A stretch of DNA of 64,000 nt from Porticoccaceae bacterium (GTDB taxonomy: Bacteria; Pseudomonadota; Gammaproteobacteria; Pseudomonadales; Porticoccaceae), in assembly GCA_021773435.1 (NCBI GenBank), contig JAJFKC010000020.1, positions 62,001 to 126,000 of the forward strand, written 5' to 3'. Below the pieces are notes generated by a model. The model saw only the letters and a program-made list of their open reading frames with translations. It had not been told where the DNA came from and did no database searches. Position numbers and translations under genes: made by a program. Shown here in pieces: positions 1 to 7,780 of the stretch. The first letter of the stretch is position 1, and each line of letters starts with the position of its first letter.

Positions 1-2
1 CG

Positions 3-1625
3 GGCGAGGTTCGGCGTTCTATTTTGGTTGATTCCCAGGCCGATATTTTGCTCTATGGCAATGCCGAGCGAGCTATATCAGAAGTCGCTCAGCGTTTGTC
101 GAGAGGGCAGGAAGTTACTCAAGTGACAGATATTCGCGGCACCGCCGTGTTACGTAAGGATTTGCCGGAAGGCTGGACGGTGATCGACTCCACCCGTGTT
201 GATCGGCCTGGCAAGGTCGATCCCATCCATAATCCATACGACAGCGACGAAGAACTAGCGGCGGCGACGGGTGGTAAGTGTTCAGTTGGCCGCGATGAAG
301 ATAGTGGTGAACAGGTTCTGCACTTTGTACCTCATCGCCAAAAAATTGATCGCACCAAAAGTGTGATCCGCCTGCCCCATTATCATAAGGTCAAAAATGA
401 TCCGGTGCTCTATGCTCATGCCTCGAGGGCGCTACATCTTGAGACTAATCCCGGCAATGCCAGAGCGCTGGTGCAGCGACATGAAAATATTGAGGTGTGG
501 CTAAATCCGCCACCCATCCCCTTGACCACAGACGAAATGGATGACGTATTTGGCCTGCCCTTTGCCCGCGTCCCCCACCCCAAGTATGACGGCCAACGAA
601 TTCCCGCCTACGAGATGATCCGATTTTCGGTGAACATTATGCGCGGCTGTTTCGGTGGCTGTACGTTTTGTTCCATCACCGAACACGAAGGCCGAATTAT
701 TCAGAGCCGGTCAGAAGACTCTATTATCAGAGAGATAGAGAATATCCGCGATAAGACCCCGGGATTTACCGGTGTGATATCTGACCTGGGAGGCCCCACC
801 GCGAATATGTATAGACTGGCGTGTAAAAGCGCCGAGATTGAGTCCGCCTGTCGACGATTATCTTGTGTTTATCCCGGTATTTGTTCCAATCTTAATACAG
901 ACCACAATCCCCTGATTAGTCTGTATCGTCGCGCCCGCGATTTGCCGGGTATTAAAAAAGTATTGATAGCTTCCGGTTTACGTTACGACCTGGCAGTGGA
1001 ATCACCAGAATATGTCGAAGAGCTGGTCACCCACCACGTCGGTGGCTATCTGAAAATCGCCCCGGAGCATACCGAGGACGGCCCGCTGTCAAAAATGATG
1101 AAGCCCGGCATGGGTGCCTATGATCGTTTTAGCGCCATGTTCGAAAAATACAGTAAAAAAGCCGGTAAAAAACAGTATTTAATCCCGTATTTTATAGCCG
1201 CCCATCCGGGCACGACAGAAAACGATATGGTCGAGTTAGCGCTCTGGCTGAAACGTAATCGCTTTCGCGCTGATCAGGTGCAAACCTTTTACCCCTCCCC
1301 CATGGCCACAGCGACAGCCATGTACCACACCGGTCGCAATCCGCTGCGTGGCTTGAGTTATAAACGGGGCGAGAAAGTAAGCCGGGTGCGGAATCTGAAT
1401 AAGCGCCGTTTACACAAAGCCCTGCTGCGCTACCACGATGCAGCAAACTGGCCACTGATTCGTGAGCACCTAAATTCTTCCGGGCGTGCAGATTTAATTG
1501 GTGATGAAGAGCATTGTCTGGTGCCACGAGAAAGCGCCAATCGACGATCAGCGGGCAGCAAAAAGTATCGGCTGTTTGAAACAAAGCACACCCGCAAAAA
1601 CGCTGTGGGCCGCACACGGCGTTAA
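3..1625 (+). CDS. ygiQ: YgiQ family radical SAM protein (5' end outside window)
   Basis: The reading frame is open from the first bases of the window, so the true start lies upstream; about 540 residues are visible where the family usually has 700 or more. A radical SAM cluster motif CxxxCxxC (CFGGCTFC) lies near residue 215 of the visible part, followed by a TIM-barrel-like core and a basic C-terminal tail of the YgiQ type. The N-terminal visible sequence ([16 protein letters not shown]) is typical of YgiQ. The family is a [4Fe-4S]/S-adenosylmethionine enzyme whose physiological substrate I do not know. Downstream genes are on other strands or under their own promoter, so no operon partner is visible. 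Confidence 0.93.
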   Translation, partial: GEVRRSILVDSQADILLYGNAERAISEVAQRLSRGQEVTQVTDIRGTAVLRKDLPEGWTVIDSTRVDRPGKVDPIHNPYDSDEELAAATGGKCSVGRDEDSGEQVLHFVPHRQKIDRTKSVIRLPHYHKVKNDPVLYAHASRALHLETNPGNARALVQRHENIEVWLNPPPIPLTTDEMDDVFGLPFARVPHPKYDGQRIPAYEMIRFSVNIMRGCFGGCTFCSITEHEGRIIQSRSEDSIIREIENIRDKTPGFTGVISDLGGPTANMYRLACKSAEIESACRRLSCVYPGICSNLNTDHNPLISLYRRARDLPGIKKVLIASGLRYDLAVESPEYVEELVTHHVGGYLKIAPEHTEDGPLSKMMKPGMGAYDRFSAMFEKYSKKAGKKQYLIPYFIAAHPGTTENDMVELALWLKRNRFRADQVQTFYPSPMATATAMYHTGRNPLRGLSYKRGEKVSRVRNLNKRRLHKALLRYHDAANWPLIREHLNSSGRADLIGDEEHCLVPRESANRRSAGSKKYRLFETKHTRKNAVGRTRR

Positions 1626-1700
1626 AGGAATTACCGCCTTACGTGATGTACTTACTGGCCCAGGTTCACCTTACGGAAATAGGCGCCAAAATTTATTTTA

Positions 1701-2021
1701 CTAATGGGTTTTCTTTAGTCGACGATTGCCGGCTTTTTCGGGATGATATTCAAAAAACCAGTTTTCGAGCGCCTGTTGTTTATCACGCTCATGTTGTTGC
1801 TGCGCTGTTTTTGTGCTGTTTTTGCACAAATCGAGTGCTATCTGGTTAGCGCGCTGTTGTTTATCTTGGTCGTGTTCAAGCAAATCCTCTGACACCAACT
1901 GCTGTATAAAAGCTAGCGTTACTGCTTCACATTTGAGATCGATAGTTTCGGTATTAGCCGTCGAACAGAAGAGGCTGGCAAGCGAGATGATGATGGTTGG
2001 GAGTGAATGATTCAGTGACAT
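1701..2021 (-). CDS. small exported protein of unknown function
   Basis: A 106-residue frame read from ATG at 2021; a TTG two codons upstream (2027) is an alternative start. I do not recognise a family. Residues 1 to about 24 form a plausible Sec signal peptide (hydrophobic PTIIISLASLF, then Cys and a small-residue region). The rest is rich in Gln, Lys, Asp and His with two further Cys residues, and looks like a small helical periplasmic protein. No strong ribosome-binding site precedes the ATG. It lies tail-to-tail with ygiQ and divergent from the torF-like porin gene. The signal peptide and coherent charge pattern argue that it is real, but codon or conservation analysis would be needed to be sure. 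Confidence 0.5.
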   Translation of the reverse strand: MSLNHSLPTIIISLASLFCSTANTETIDLKCEAVTLAFIQQLVSEDLLEHDQDKQQRANQIALDLCKNSTKTAQQQHERDKQQALENWFFEYHPEKAGNRRLKKTH

Positions 2022-2110
2022 TAACAATTTACACGCTTTTGATGTCGGGTTCGGGATTGTACCAGCGCATATTTAATACGCATACATAAGCTCAGGTAGG
2101 ACTGATCGGT

Positions 2111-2146
2111 AGGGGGGACACAAACTCGTTGGCACAGGCCCCCCCT
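2111..2146. repeat. G-run/C-run inverted repeat upstream of porin promoter
   Basis: AGGGGGG at 2111-2117 can pair with CCCCCCT at 2140-2146 across a loop of about 22 bases. No T-run follows, so it is not a convincing intrinsic terminator. It lies about 60 bases upstream of the NtrC-like site. Its function is unknown. Confidence 0.4.
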
Positions 2147-2198
2147 GAGCTGTTCCCTGTTGGTCCAGGTCAAATTTGCCAAGCAAAGTACTTTTATA

Positions 2199-2224
2199 GT
2201 GCATTTGTGCACCATACCGGTGCC
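2199..2224 (+). promoter_or_regulatory. NtrC-like enhancer site upstream of TorF-family porin
   Basis: TGCACC-ATACC-GGTGCC at 2208-2224 matches the NtrC dyad consensus TGCACC-N5-GGTGCA at 11 of 12 defined positions. It is overlapped on its left by a second dyad, GTGCATTTGTGCAC, at 2199-2212. The site is centred about 118 bases upstream of the start expected from the sigma-54 promoter at 2308-2323, a normal distance for an NtrC enhancer. Confidence 0.6.
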
Positions 2225-2307
2225 GTATTTTGCGCCAATAACTTACGCTTGCTGTTTTCTCGGTCTATAAGCACTGCTTAATGACAAAAAGCGAGCATTC
2301 TCAATTA

Positions 2308-2323
2308 TGGCACGATCCCTGCT
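2308..2323 (+). promoter_or_regulatory. sigma-54 (-24/-12) promoter for TorF-family porin
   Basis: TGGCACG-ATCC-CTGCT fits the RpoN consensus TGGCACG-N4-TTGCT with one mismatch. The invariant GG (2309-2310) and GC (2321-2322) have the required 10-base gap. Transcription would start near 2334, leaving a leader of about 75 bases before the ATG at 2410. Confidence 0.75.
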
Positions 2324-2409
2324 TTTGGCATATTGAGCGCCAGCGAAGTATTTGCCTGCTGGTTAGGACCTTGTTATAATGTAACTTCTTAAGACCTAGG
2401 GGAAACTAG

Positions 2410-3168
2410 ATGAATATTATGAAAAAAACTCTCGCTGCTACTCTGTTAGTAGCTTCACCGATTGTCGCTGTAGCGGCAGAGGTGAGTGGAAATGTATCTT
2501 TAACTACGGATTATCGATTTCGCGGTATTTCGCAAACCGATACTCAATTAGCTGTTCAAGGGGGTTTTGATGTCGGCTTTGACAGTGGTTTTTACGTTGG
2601 TGTTTGGGGCTCTAATGTGGACTTTGGTGCAGGAGCCGCTCCAGATTTAGAGTTAGATTACTACGCGGGATTCTCCGGTAGTATAAGTGAAGATGTTGGC
2701 TTTGATGTAGGGTATATATATTACGATTATCCTGGCTCAGGCAGTGTTTCTTTCGCACCTTTCAGTTCAGAAAAATTTGATTACGAAGAAGTCTATGCCA
2801 GCGTTTCGTTTAAGGATCTTACTGTAGGTGCAGCTTATTCTGATGATTATTGGTTGGGAAGCGGCGATTTCTACTACGTTTATGGTGATTACTCGTTTGC
2901 GTTACCTATGGATGTATCTCTGGATTTACATTATGGCTATAACGCCTTCGATAACGCTTCTGGTGACTCAGACGCTGAAGACGCTAGCAAAGCCTTTTTG
3001 AGTGGTGATGAGGATAGCTATTCCGATTACTCTATTACCTTGACTAAAGCCGTTGCCGGCGTTGATGTCAGCCTCGCCTGGGTAGATACAAGTTTAAGCA
3101 AATCTGATGTTTTCGGGACAAACTGGGCCGACAGCACAGTCGTTTTTGCGATAAGCAAAAGCCTGTAA
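2410..3168 (+). CDS. TorF family putative porin
   Basis: A 252-residue outer-membrane beta-barrel protein. Residues 1-23 are a classical signal peptide (MNIMKKTLAATLLVASPIVAVAA). The mature protein opens with VSLTTDYRFRGISQT, the signature of the TorF/TIGR02001 group. It then alternates aromatic and Gly/Asp-rich amphipathic strands and ends in an aromatic/hydrophobic strand. A strong ribosome-binding site (AGGGGA) lies 6 bases before the ATG. The family is often annotated as a putative porin; substrates are not established. Its upstream region carries a sigma-54 promoter and an NtrC-like site, suggesting expression under nitrogen limitation (inference). It is followed by a good intrinsic terminator and so is probably monocistronic. 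Confidence 0.88.
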   Translation: MNIMKKTLAATLLVASPIVAVAAEVSGNVSLTTDYRFRGISQTDTQLAVQGGFDVGFDSGFYVGVWGSNVDFGAGAAPDLELDYYAGFSGSISEDVGFDVGYIYYDYPGSGSVSFAPFSSEKFDYEEVYASVSFKDLTVGAAYSDDYWLGSGDFYYVYGDYSFALPMDVSLDLHYGYNAFDNASGDSDAEDASKAFLSGDEDSYSDYSITLTKAVAGVDVSLAWVDTSLSKSDVFGTNWADSTVVFAISKSL

Positions 3169-3221
3169 AATCTGATTGTTGGTGCGCTTGGAGTAGCACG
3201 CTTACAAATCCTGAAAGAATT

Positions 3222-3257
3222 AAAAACGCCGGCTGTTAATTGCCGGCGTTTTTTTGT
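3222..3257 (+). terminator. bidirectional intrinsic terminator after TorF-family porin
   Basis: AAAAACGCCGGC, an 8-base loop, then GCCGGCGT and a T-run. The A-run on the left arm lets it also terminate the convergent VWA gene on the minus strand. Confidence 0.9.
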
Positions 3258-3288
3258 CTGGGTTTTATAGCGGGAGCTGGAAGCACCG

Positions 3289-4668
3289 TTAGACGGTTCC
3301 GGTCGCAGACTTCAATAAGCTGTCGAGCATTCTCTCCAGATGTTCCAAAGTATTGCAGGTGTTTGCCAGATGGCAGTACGGGCGGTATTTGTACATCACT
3401 GAGTCCCCGGTTTTCCAGAAGTTTTCCGGCTCTGGGTTAAGCCAGATGACTCGCTTGGCCCGCTGGTGGAGCAATTGCATGACTTCACTGCGCGGTGCCA
3501 GGAAATTGTTACGGGCATCACCCAAAATTAGCACGGTGGTTTTATTGTCGATATCATCCATGCACTGGTCTTCGAGATCGAGCAGGGTGGTGCCATAGTC
3601 GGACCCGCCGAGACCGTGTTTGTCCATAATATAATCGATGGCCTGTTCGACGGGCAGATCATCAAAGACATCGTTAACGTCGATCAGGTTGCCGGTGAAA
3701 ACATAAGAGTCGATACGGGTCATCACATCGTTGAGACTGTACACAAACAACAGTAAAAATCGGGCATAGGCCTGGACTGAGCCACTGATATCACACATCA
3801 CCATCAGCCGTGGTTTATCGATGAATTTGGTTTTCCAGTAGGTTTCAAATAACACGCCGTCGTAGGCTGCGTTATGGCGCAGGGTTTTGCGGAAGTCGAG
3901 CTGACCACGGTTTTCCCGTTTCTTCTTCTTTGAATATTGGGTGCTTAGTCGCTTGGCCATTTTCAGCACAAGGTGGTGCATGATATGGAAATCCCGTTGT
4001 TCTACATTCGACAGTTTGGCGCTTTGCAGATGTTCTTCACGGAGATTTCGAGCCGCATTTTTGCCATACATTGATAGCTGCTGTTCGACAAAATCTTTAA
4101 CCTGCTCGGCCAGGTAATCTTTGGCTTCGCGCAAGGCGTCACCTACGCCATCACCGGGACACTCGCCTTTACCGGCTTCGGCAATTTCATTCTGTAAATC
4201 ACGTAAGCCCATTTTCTGCATTATCTGCTGGGAATATAGGCTTTTTTGCGTGAAAAACCAGATGTCGGTGAGACCAACTTCTCGGGCGGCTTTTTTCATT
4301 TCTGTGCTGAGGCTAGCAGCATCGCGATCAAGTAGCATTTTGGCCAGTGGCTGGTCGCCTTTATATTCATCTTTGGGCACCGGTACCGCCTCATCGGCAT
4401 TGGCGCTCGGGGAATTCTTTTGCTCGTGGCCCAATTGCTCAATAGTGTCAAAGGCATTGAAGTAGAAAAATCGGTCAAAACACTCGGCGACTATGTCCTG
4501 TTCCGGCAGCGACTTGGCGAGGCTGACCTCGAAAGCACTTTTCAGAATACTTCGATCGCGATATCCCACCAGGGTCACCGTGCGACTGGTTTCAATGCTA
4601 TCCGAGGGCGAGATATTAACGCCGGCGGCGCGAACCACTTTGTAAAAATCTTCCAGTGTCTGCTGCAT
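3289..4668 (-). CDS. VWA domain-containing CoxE-like protein
   Basis: A 459-residue cytoplasmic protein with no signal peptide or membrane segment. The C-terminal part (about 285-455) is a von Willebrand A domain with a complete metal-ion site: D293-x-S295-x-S297 (DISGS), a later Thr in GSDYGTT, and an Asp in ILGDARN. The N-terminal half is mostly helical and charged, as in CoxE-like proteins. The start ATG has GAGGT 7 bases upstream. It follows the MoxR-type AAA+ gene on the same strand by 59 bases. MoxR/VWA pairs act as metal-chelatase-like or chaperone machines that insert cofactors or remodel partner proteins. No carbon monoxide dehydrogenase or other obvious client is nearby, so the target is unknown. 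Confidence 0.88.
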   Translation of the reverse strand: MQQTLEDFYKVVRAAGVNISPSDSIETSRTVTLVGYRDRSILKSAFEVSLAKSLPEQDIVAECFDRFFYFNAFDTIEQLGHEQKNSPSANADEAVPVPKDEYKGDQPLAKMLLDRDAASLSTEMKKAAREVGLTDIWFFTQKSLYSQQIMQKMGLRDLQNEIAEAGKGECPGDGVGDALREAKDYLAEQVKDFVEQQLSMYGKNAARNLREEHLQSAKLSNVEQRDFHIMHHLVLKMAKRLSTQYSKKKKRENRGQLDFRKTLRHNAAYDGVLFETYWKTKFIDKPRLMVMCDISGSVQAYARFLLLFVYSLNDVMTRIDSYVFTGNLIDVNDVFDDLPVEQAIDYIMDKHGLGGSDYGTTLLDLEDQCMDDIDNKTTVLILGDARNNFLAPRSEVMQLLHQRAKRVIWLNPEPENFWKTGDSVMYKYRPYCHLANTCNTLEHLERMLDSLLKSATGTV

Positions 4669-4727
4669 GATGCTTACCTCGTTACGTTAAGCTTGTCGCG
4701 TTATATCTGTTATTTGGGGCCGACCGA

Positions 4728-5681
4728 TTACTGCGCCCCAGAGCGCTTATGGGCCTTGTTAATGAAACTCATCGTGTGGTCGCGCATGCCCTCGATATCA
4801 GTCTCAAATTTCAACAACACATTGAGTGTTTGTTTGACCATGGCGGGGTCCAGCTGTTCGCTATGTAGCAGCAGCAGTGTTTTTGCCCAGTCGATGGTTT
4901 CAGAAATAGAGGGCACTTTTTTGAGGTCAAGGGCGCGTACATCCTGGACGAAACTGACGATCTCTTTGCGCAGGATTTCGGGCAGATCCGGTACCCGGCT
5001 ACTCAAAATCTTGCTTTCCAGTTTTTCGTCTGGGTAGGGCACATAGAGGTGCAGGCAGCGCCGTTTCAGGGCGTCGCTCATTTCCCGGCTGTTATTGCTG
5101 GTCAGAAACACCAGGGGCTTGATGGTTGCTTTGATGGTACCGAGTTCAGGGATGGAAACCTGGAATTCAGACAATACTTCGAGCAGGAAAGCTTCGAATT
5201 CGTGATCGGATTTATCAACTTCATCGATTAGTAGTACACAGCCTAGCTCTTCGTGCAGGGCCTGGAATAAAGGACGCGGTTCGAGAAAGCTCTCAGAAAA
5301 GAACAGGTCTTCATGGCTGTGGATTTTATCCATAGATTCCCGCAGCCCGGTGGCACCCTCTAACAGGTCGCCCAGTTTGTCTTTGAGCAGTTGGGTATAA
5401 AGCAGCTGTTTGGCATATTTCCACTCATAGAGTGCTTTGGATTCGTCAAGACCCTCATAGCACTGCAGGCGTACCAGAGGCACATCGAGAATCTCAGCCG
5501 TGGTTTTTGCTAGCTCGGTTTTGCCAACGCCGGCGGGGCCTTCAACCATCACCGGTTTTTGCAAATTGTGGGCGATATACACGCAGGTGGCGATTTGTTC
5601 ACTACAAATATACTTAGCCTCTTCAAAGCGGTTCTTAATTTCTTCGACCGACTGAAATTTATCTTGATACAGCGTCTTCAT
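4728..5681 (-). CDS. MoxR family AAA+ ATPase
   Basis: A 317-residue AAA+ ATPase. Walker A is G48-PAGVGKT-55 and Walker B is VLLIDEVDKSD; a sensor-1 segment (FLTSNNSRE) and an arginine-rich segment (ALKRRCLHLYV) follow, as in MoxR proteins. It is first in a two-gene minus-strand unit with the CoxE-like VWA protein. In known pairs the ATPase hexamer works on a substrate recruited by the VWA partner. The ATG is preceded by AGGT at a rather long spacing. The family is certain; the client is not known. Confidence 0.92.
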   Translation of the reverse strand: MKTLYQDKFQSVEEIKNRFEEAKYICSEQIATCVYIAHNLQKPVMVEGPAGVGKTELAKTTAEILDVPLVRLQCYEGLDESKALYEWKYAKQLLYTQLLKDKLGDLLEGATGLRESMDKIHSHEDLFFSESFLEPRPLFQALHEELGCVLLIDEVDKSDHEFEAFLLEVLSEFQVSIPELGTIKATIKPLVFLTSNNSREMSDALKRRCLHLYVPYPDEKLESKILSSRVPDLPEILRKEIVSFVQDVRALDLKKVPSISETIDWAKTLLLLHSEQLDPAMVKQTLNVLLKFETDIEGMRDHTMSFINKAHKRSGAQ

Positions 5682-5763
5682 TGAGTTTATTTACCTGAGG
5701 TTGATGGATTCTTTGCCTTTGAATCGTTAAAGGTTAGGTGGCAGTAGTTGAGTGTTTATCGGG

Positions 5764-6876
5764 TCAGTGCCTACCAGCTAAATAATTTTCGGCTATAGAT
5801 TTTACTCGTACCTGAGTTGCGCCCTGGGCGATGGTAGACAGTAGCTGGATATCATTAAACAATGTTTCAAGTCTCGGATGGAAGTGTAACAAGGGTTCGA
5901 GTTTAGCTTGAACATCGCTAATCAAGGCGCGCGCACCAATAATCAGGCTTGTTAAGTCGGGCGGTTCAGCGCTCTGATCAAGCTTGTGCGCGCTCAGCAA
6001 GCCTAATTCTGCTACAGATTCGGTCAGACAGAAACAGTGGCCTAGCAGATCCGCGTCTATAGCGGGTGCTTTTTCGTTTGCTACGTCAAGATTTAATCCA
6101 TTCTTGCCACAATTAACGAGTAACTCAAGTTGCACCTGCATAGCACCGGCAATGGGCGCTAGCATCAGCACATCTTCGAGGGTGCGCATGGGTTTGGAGA
6201 TTTCTTCAAAGGCGCTGCCGGGTGTGCCGATTAAGGCTTGTTTTGGTATCTGGCATTGGTCAAAGGTGATGCTGCAATGGCTGCTGGGTGCGAGTCGGGT
6301 GCTTTGCTCGGCTGGGCCGAGCGTTAAGCCTGACTGCGTTTTATGGATTAGAAAAGCAGAAAATAGTTTTCTATCAGCTACCGTATCGGTAATTGCCAAT
6401 ACGATAAACCAGTCGGCATAAGGGCCATGGCTGACATAGGCTTTTTCGCCATTTAGCACATAGTTATCACCCTGTGATTTTGCGGTACAGCTCAAATGCT
6501 TGGGGTGGGCGCCGGTACCCGGTTCGGAAATCGCTAATGAACACAAAACATCGCCAGACAATATGGCATTAATACACTGCTTTGGTGGCTTGAATTGGCG
6601 TTTCAGAAAGCCGAGTTTCAAAAGTTGACCCAGCCAGGTCATGGTCAGGCCTGGATGCCCCCAGAGTCTGGTTAGGGCCAGCCCTGTAGCGGCAATATCC
6701 TGATAAGTGGTTTGGTCGGTACTGTATCTTGTTAATAGTCCTTTATTTGCCAGCTGCTTCCATAGCTTCATGGGAAAGAGCCCCCTTGGGAATCCACCCG
6801 AATCTGGTATCGTAAAATCCACAGCGTGATCAAGTGATTCGATAAATTGCTGGGTCGCGATTATTTTTTTGGTCAT
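5764..6876 (-). CDS. acyl-CoA dehydrogenase family protein, catalytic Glu possibly lost
   Basis: A 370-residue member of the acyl-CoA dehydrogenase fold. The flavin/substrate region is recognisable: SEPGTGAHPKHLSCTAKSQG followed by YVLNGEKAYVSHG. An alpha-helical C-terminal domain follows. In medium-chain acyl-CoA dehydrogenases the catalytic base lies in an EGT motif near the C terminus; here the matching segment reads IAQGATQVR, so that position is Gln351. The N-terminal domain is also divergent and the protein is a little short. It could use a Glu elsewhere, as isovaleryl/long-chain types do, or be catalytically altered. It stands alone between the moxR pair and divergently transcribed smrA. 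The true substrate cannot be told from sequence. Confidence 0.8.
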   Translation of the reverse strand: MTKKIIATQQFIESLDHAVDFTIPDSGGFPRGLFPMKLWKQLANKGLLTRYSTDQTTYQDIAATGLALTRLWGHPGLTMTWLGQLLKLGFLKRQFKPPKQCINAILSGDVLCSLAISEPGTGAHPKHLSCTAKSQGDNYVLNGEKAYVSHGPYADWFIVLAITDTVADRKLFSAFLIHKTQSGLTLGPAEQSTRLAPSSHCSITFDQCQIPKQALIGTPGSAFEEISKPMRTLEDVLMLAPIAGAMQVQLELLVNCGKNGLNLDVANEKAPAIDADLLGHCFCLTESVAELGLLSAHKLDQSAEPPDLTSLIIGARALISDVQAKLEPLLHFHPRLETLFNDIQLLSTIAQGATQVRVKSIAENYLAGRH

Positions 6877-7001
6877 TTATCAGACGGCGGAAAATTCAGG
6901 AACGACATTCTAACTGTGAATTGTGTACGCGGGGAAATCAGCTTACTGTTAAAATAGCCGGCAAATAAAAGTGGGGGTCGATGTGGCCCGGGGGCCAGAC
7001 C

Positions 7002-7607
7002 ATGGCTAAGAATGATGATAGCGACCTATTTCGTGAATTCATCGGTGATGTCGAGCCTTTAAAGCAGGCTATGACTAAACAAAAAACCCAACAAAAAGCC
7101 CCGGTGTCGAATGATACGCCGGGCTTGATCGAGCGCCGCCGAGCGGCTCAGGCATTAGATGAAAAAACCGGTAACTACCTGGCCAGAGAAGAATTCATCA
7201 CCCCAGTTAAACCCTGGGATTTGCTGTCGTTTAAGCGCGATGGTGTGCAACACGGAGTTTTTCGTCAGCTAAAGCAGGGCAAATATAGCATCGACGCCAC
7301 CATTGATTTACACGGCCGTACGGTGCAGCAGGCCCGGCAGGAAATTTTTCAATTTTTAAGAGATTGCATTGATCGAAATATTCGCTGTGCAATGATCACC
7401 CATGGCAAAGGTCAATATCGCGAGCCGCCCGCTTTGCTTAAAAGCTGCGTCAATCACTGGCTCAAACAGATGGACGAAGTGCTGGCGTTTCACAGCGCTT
7501 TACCCGGTCATGGTGGTTCAGGGTCAAGTTATGTTTTACTGCGCAAAAGTGTGGCAATGGCAGAAATAAACAGGACTAAATTTGCTACCAGGCGTCGGGG
7601 TTTGTAA
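7002..7607 (+). CDS. smrA: Smr domain DNA endonuclease SmrA
   Basis: A 201-residue protein with a C-terminal Smr domain (about 100-185). The hallmark IDLHGRTVQQAR is followed by the MITHGKG turn and an ALPGHGGSGSSYVLL segment. The N-terminal DDSDLFREFIGDVEPLK matches SmrA/YdaL proteins. I start at ATG 7002, which places this motif at the N terminus; an in-frame ATG at 6981 adds seven unlikely residues. Smr proteins are small nucleases related to the C-terminal domain of MutS2. It is divergent from the acyl-CoA dehydrogenase homologue and separated by 170 bases from the next gene. Confidence 0.88.
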   Translation: MAKNDDSDLFREFIGDVEPLKQAMTKQKTQQKAPVSNDTPGLIERRRAAQALDEKTGNYLAREEFITPVKPWDLLSFKRDGVQHGVFRQLKQGKYSIDATIDLHGRTVQQARQEIFQFLRDCIDRNIRCAMITHGKGQYREPPALLKSCVNHWLKQMDEVLAFHSALPGHGGSGSSYVLLRKSVAMAEINRTKFATRRRGL

Positions 7608-7653
7608 GTGTCTGAGGCGATACTTCTGGATGCCTTGATACCATGCCATAAAT

Positions 7654-7681
7654 GTCGCATGCTATAAGTCGCATACTATAA
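7654..7681. repeat. 14-bp tandem duplication after smrA
   Basis: GTCGCATGCTATAA followed directly by GTCGCATACTATAA, one mismatch. It lies in the 173-base gap between smrA and the GGDEF-EAL gene. Confidence 0.85.
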
Positions 7682-7780
7682 ATTGTGTCAGCGCTGTCGG
7701 TTTTGATAACTACAAAAAGTGAGTAATTTGTTAGGGTTAGCTGGGGAGGCGCATGCCTGGAAAAGGCAAAGGAACTGTTT

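Noticed and set aside
1192-1617. 141-codon minus-strand frame inside ygiQ
   Set aside because: Shadow frame opposite a well-supported gene, with no family features.
2125-2146. TGGCAC-like motifs at 2130 and 10866 as further sigma-54 promoters
   Set aside because: Neither has GC at the -12 position with correct spacing.
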